Shown piece by piece: positions 61,306 to 64,000 of a DNA stretch of 64,000 bases. The position numbers and the translations under genes are program-made. Source of the stretch: Rhizaria sp. SCN 62-66 (lineage: Eukaryota > Rhizaria, unplaced); NCBI GenBank assembly GCA_001724265.1, contig MEDY01000089.1, positions 1 through 64,000 of the forward strand, written 5' to 3'. Numbering within the stretch: position 1 is the stretch's first letter; each line of letters opens with the position of its first letter. The notes below the pieces were generated by a model, which made no database searches, was not told the origin of the DNA, and worked only from the letters and a program-made list of their open reading frames with translations.

Positions 61306-61775
61306 CTGCTGCTGGCGTTGGCGCTGGAGCTTTCGGCTCGAACCCGAGCAGCAACGGCGCTAGCGCGAACGCTGGAGGCGCTAGTCACAACAACAACAAC
61401 AGCAACCCCATTGCTGGCGGCGATTTCGTGCGGAACCTCTTCACCAACGTGACGGCCGCCGCCTCCGCGCTGCCGCTGCCGCCCGCGGCGGCCTCGGCGC
61501 TTAACTCGGCCTCCGCCGCCGCCGCCTCGGTCGCCGGCTCCGTCGCCGACAAGGTCTCCGGCGCGGTCGCTGGCGCGGGCGCTGCGGTGCCCCAGTCGGC
61601 TCAGTCTGTGGCTCAGTCACTGGGGGCTGCGGCGGACAGCTTCGGCCGCACTGTGGGACAGACCGTGAGTCAGACCGTGGGCAGCTTCAGGGAGGGCGTT
61701 GCCAAGGGCGCGGGCTCCACAGGCTTTCAGCAGCAGGCTCAGTCTCAGTCGCAGGCGCAGCAGGCGAAGCCTTGA
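59310..61775 (+). CDS. COQ9: COQ9-like ubiquinone biosynthesis protein with a long Ala-rich C-terminal extension
   Basis: Four exons (59310-59927, 60093-60194, 60396-60623, 60888-61775), all phase 0, encode 611 residues ending in TGA. The N-terminus is Arg/Ala/Leu/Ser-rich without acids for about 40 residues, a typical mitochondrial presequence. The COQ9 core is recognisable from about residue 148: ALAYVPDYGWSDEALLKALA, GLFPNGAGDLVEHFV, and in exon 3 [39 protein letters not shown] with DTWAFLDRRM. COQ9 is a lipid-binding protein that presents the quinone intermediate to COQ7 in the matrix. Family members are about 250-320 residues; the extra 265 residues here are Ala, Ser and Asn rich with a Gln-rich end. 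A TAG at codon 98 (59601-59603) sits between the presequence and the core. Without readthrough the presequence would be separated from the enzyme. Confidence 0.85.
59601..59603 (+). other. In-frame TAG in COQ9
   Basis: The context is SAALFS-TAG-PQGVVIDIDPTA. It separates the mitochondrial targeting region from the conserved core in one continuous exon. No in-frame ATG precedes the core downstream of it, so a true stop would abolish the gene. Confidence 0.85.
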
Positions 61776-62080
61776 GTGACCGGTGAGTGAGGAGTGATTT
61801 GGGGTTATATATTGCTCGTAAAGGCCATAGGACGGAACATACATGTGCATGGTCATGGTTAATTATTGAATCAAATACATACTATCGAAGTCATATTCGT
61901 TTCATGCACCTGAGCAATACTGTTGTGGTTTTGATGAACATTCGTGGTGGGTCAGGGAGGTTCGCAAAAAATCGAATGGCAGCGAACTTCGTTCGGTGGT
62001 CGGGCCGACCGAGGGCTGATGAGTAGCTTTCGCAGTTTAATAATTCCTGTTTATAGAACCGGTCATTCCGCCTGTAGATA
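61776..62080. other. Spacer between COQ9 and RPB6
   Basis: These 305 AT-rich nucleotides should contain the COQ9 3' UTR and the RPB6 promoter. I see no gene or repeat. Confidence 0.5.
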
Positions 62081-62621
62081 ATGTCTGACGACGAGTACGA
62101 CAACAACAACTTTGACGATGGTGGCGACGACGTCGATGAGTACGTATCTTTTGTATCCCCCCACTTGGAATTTCTGCTCTTTCCCAGCCCAACACAACCC
62201 CCAGCACCATCTCCCTTTTCCACTCTACCCTACCCTCCCGTTCTCACCTCTCTCTCTCCCCTCACCTTTTGCCCACGACTGCCCCCGCAGGATGGTTGAT
62301 GACGAGGCCGTCGACGGCGCTGCGGCCGGCACCGGCGCGCAGGACGGCATCGACATGATCGCCCCCGAGGACGCGATCCGCTCCGACACCAAGGTGACGA
62401 CGCGCTACCTCACCAAGTACGAGCGCGCGCGCATCCTGGGCACGCGCGCACTGCAGATCTCGCACGGCGCGGCGATCATGGTGGACCCGCAGGGCGAGTC
62501 TGACCCGCTGGAGATCGCGCGCAAGGAGCTGATCCAGGGCAAGATCCCCATCGTCATCCGCCGCTACCTGCCCGACAACTCGTTCGAGGACTGGCGCATC
62601 TCAGAGCTCATCGTCGATTAA
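62081..62621 (+). CDS. RPB6: DNA-directed RNA polymerase subunit RPB6 (RPABC2)
   Basis: Exons 62081-62139 and 62291-62621, joined in phase 2 across a 151-nt intron (donor GTACGT), encode 129 residues ending in TAA. The N-terminal half is acidic ([19 protein letters not shown]), as is usual. The conserved part has the family signature [20 protein letters not shown], then [10 protein letters not shown] and [25 protein letters not shown]6 is shared by RNA polymerases I, II and III and stabilises the clamp. Length and motif order match the usual protein, so this is the most secure ortholog in the window. Confidence 0.97.
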
Positions 62622-63665
62622 TTCCAACAACGCATCACGATACCAAACGCAGCAATGTAGCGCCACGCAGCGCATGCTGTCGCGGCCGACGTCAAACTGC
62701 GGCGCCGTGGCCAGACGCGTCGAGCGTTGACCGATGACACCACAACATGCGACGCCACTACCTGCATGACAACACTGTCCCTTTCACGGCACGGGCCTGG
62801 CTTGCAGGCGCGTGGCTGCGAGCGCGGAAGATGCGCGAGTGAGCGTGACGGGACGTACACAACGGTATCCTGTCGTGCCACAGCTCGAGCGAGCGCATCA
62901 CAGCGCTGCTTGGCGCTGTGATGCTGAGCTTGCTACTCGGCGCAAACTGTTGAGCAAAGCGCTGACGTTGGCAACGAACTCCCTTGTTACAAACGGCACG
63001 CACATATTTGCCCACAGGCCCAGGCATTGTCTCAGCTGCCGCAGGCGCTGTCGCTGTCGCATTGTCCCACTCAACGCAGTTTGCACCACCAATGAGCGAA
63101 GGTCAAGCGCCGCCGTCCCTTGGCTGGCGCCTGCGACTGCGCCTGCGTTTGCGCTTGCGACTCCGGCTGCGACTCCTGCCGTGGCTGCTGCTGTGGCTGC
63201 GACATTGCGTGTGACCGGTCGCAGCAATACATGCTCTGTGAGCGTGAGTGGTCCATTCGGACACGGCTCCATTCGGACACGCAATTGCCGTAGGCGTTTG
63301 TTGCCTGTAAGCGCGGGCCGCTCTGTTGCGTTGATGCAATGTAAGATATTTTCGATAAGAATAATCACAAAATAGTAATATATAGCCTCCCTTTCTTTCT
63401 ATTTCAAAATAAGACGAACAAAAATACACTTTTAATTCGAAACATGCCCACTTCTCCGTGTAATTGTGCATCTTGAAAAGCTGTCAATGTCACAGGTTCA
63501 TTGTGTATCTTTTTGAGTCAAATATAAAAGGAGTTGCAGACCAATTATTCACAATCTAATTATGTATTTAATCTTTCTCTCTAGGTATCATTTCAATCAT
63601 TCTAAGTAATCTTGTGATTGTTACTCTCTTGTGTGGTCCTCAGCAACAGCAAGCGGTCAAAGCAG
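62622..63665. other. Convergent spacer of mixed composition
   Basis: It lies between the 3' ends of RPB6 and the right-edge gene. The first 650 nt are moderately GC-rich and hold the doubtful minus-strand frame at 62898-63272. A 12-nt motif CCATTCGGACAC is repeated twice around 63250-63280. The last 300 nt are AT-rich and look non-coding. Confidence 0.45.
62898..63272 (-). CDS. Doubtful small protein of 124 residues
   Basis: An ATG-started frame ends in TGA at 62900-62898. The N-terminal half is Ala/Val/Gly-rich. The C-terminal half is helical and basic (for example GTMRQRQRLRQLRQCLGLWAN). No family is recognised. An overlapping frame on the same strand is also open for long stretches, so coding status is uncertain and this may be GC-rich spacer. 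Confidence 0.25.
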   Translation of the reverse strand: MEPCPNGPLTLTEHVLLRPVTRNVAATAAATAGVAAGVASANAGAVAGASQGTAALDLRSLVVQTALSGTMRQRQRLRQLRQCLGLWANMCVPFVTREFVANVSALLNSLRRVASSASQRQAAL

Positions 63666-64000
63666 TTAGAGCTCCAACGCGTCCCTCTTGTTGCGCACCC
63701 GCTCTTCCCTCTCCCTACCTTCCTCCCTCCTCTTCTCGCGCCTCTGCGCCTGCTCCACGGTCGCCCTCTCCATATTCCGCACGCCGCCCCGGCCGCGCCC
63801 GTCGTCCAGCTCCGCGTTGCCGTAGGCCGCCGTAGCCGTGGCCGCCAGCACCGGGTCACAGAACAGACAGCCCTGGTAGACCAGCCCGTCCACCCCGCCG
63901 CTACCGGCAGCGGCGCCGCTACTTACACCGGTGTAAGGGGCGGCGGCGCGGGCCAAGGGGTTTTCGCGGTGGCACTCGATGTGGAAGAGCGCAGAGGAGC
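63666..64000 (-). CDS. C-terminal end of an unrecognised protein entering from the right edge
   Basis: The frame is open from base 64000 to a TAA at 63668-63666, about 111 codons. The visible part begins with FHIECHRENPL, continues through an Ala/Gly/Ser linker to YQGCLFCDPVLAATAT, and ends in a long charged helix (EQAQRREKRREEGREREERVRNK). The Cys/His residues could bind zinc, but I do not recognise the family. A GTAAGT within the linker (about 63929-63934) could be a splice donor, in which case the exon boundaries change. Confidence 0.5.
   Translation of the reverse strand, partial: SSALFHIECHRENPLARAAAPYTGVSSGAAAGSGGVDGLVYQGCLFCDPVLAATATAAYGNAELDDGRGRGGVRNMERATVEQAQRREKRREEGREREERVRNKRDALEL

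Noticed and set aside
57918-61775. Identification as an anaerobic fornicate with a UAG-Gln code (Iotanema-like)
   Set aside because: Complex III and ubiquinone biosynthesis genes are not expected in such anaerobes, so the shared codon meaning would be convergent.
1-64000. CRISPR arrays, bacterial operons, rRNA genes
   Set aside because: No regularly spaced repeats, ribosome-binding sites or rRNA-like segments are seen. Introns and gene content are eukaryotic. I also saw no convincing tRNA, but short tRNAs could be missed by eye.

Overview
The window comes from a unicellular eukaryote with ordinary aerobic mitochondria. Coding DNA is GC-rich and separated by AT-rich spacers. Genes lie on both strands without operons. 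Eleven spliceosomal introns (127 to 264 nt) can be placed, most with the donor GTACGT. Recognisable housekeeping genes are an NF-Y subunit C-like histone-fold protein, a NIMA-related kinase, an Scd6/LSm14 P-body protein, the complex III subunit QCR8, the ubiquinone-biosynthesis protein COQ9 and the RNA polymerase subunit RPB6. QCR8 and COQ9 together imply a respiring organism that makes ubiquinone. I cannot name the species.

The main result is that TAG appears to be a sense codon here, most likely glutamine. Five genes contain eight TAG codons inside otherwise continuous reading frames (positions 5822-5820, 5885-5883, 10235-10233, 10649-10647, 15024-15022, 31846-31848, 52226-52224 and 59601-59603). 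Two of the eight lie inside CAG/CAA poly-glutamine tracts. No gene in the window needs TAG as a terminator: the eleven inferred stops are eight TAA and three TGA. Under a standard code every one of these genes would be split into two or more in-frame pieces.

Layout: 1-722, 5' part of a coiled-coil gene leaving the left edge (minus). 1095-2615, a pair of about 170-bp inverted repeats around a 1.2-kb AT-rich core, probably a mobile-element relic. 3150-3692, a small membrane/coiled-coil protein (plus). 3693-5297, a spacer holding a 158-bp palindrome and a perfect hairpin. 5298-10769, a 1823-residue low-complexity, probably nuclear protein with four TAG codons (minus). 11228-12020, NF-YC-like (plus). 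13015-18857, NEK kinase with a very long tail (minus). 19755-50047, one gene for a giant surface protein of about 10,050 residues (plus). 51114-53849, ARM-like plus cyclophilin-like protein (minus). 55039-57165, Scd6/LSm14 (minus). 57918-58371, QCR8 (plus). 59310-61775, COQ9 (plus). 62081-62621, RPB6 (plus). 63666-64000, C-terminal end of a gene entering from the right edge (minus).

The giant protein has a signal peptide, large repeated beta-rich ectodomain units, a beta-propeller-like stretch, about eight sushi domains, an EGF-like domain, two IPT/TIG domains, cysteine-rich GCC2/ephrin-receptor-like repeats, two transmembrane blocks and long low-complexity cytosolic regions. It looks like an adhesion or sensory receptor or channel-like surface molecule. 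Its frame is broken once, near 23850-23900, where the repeat unit is also about 50 residues shorter than its siblings.
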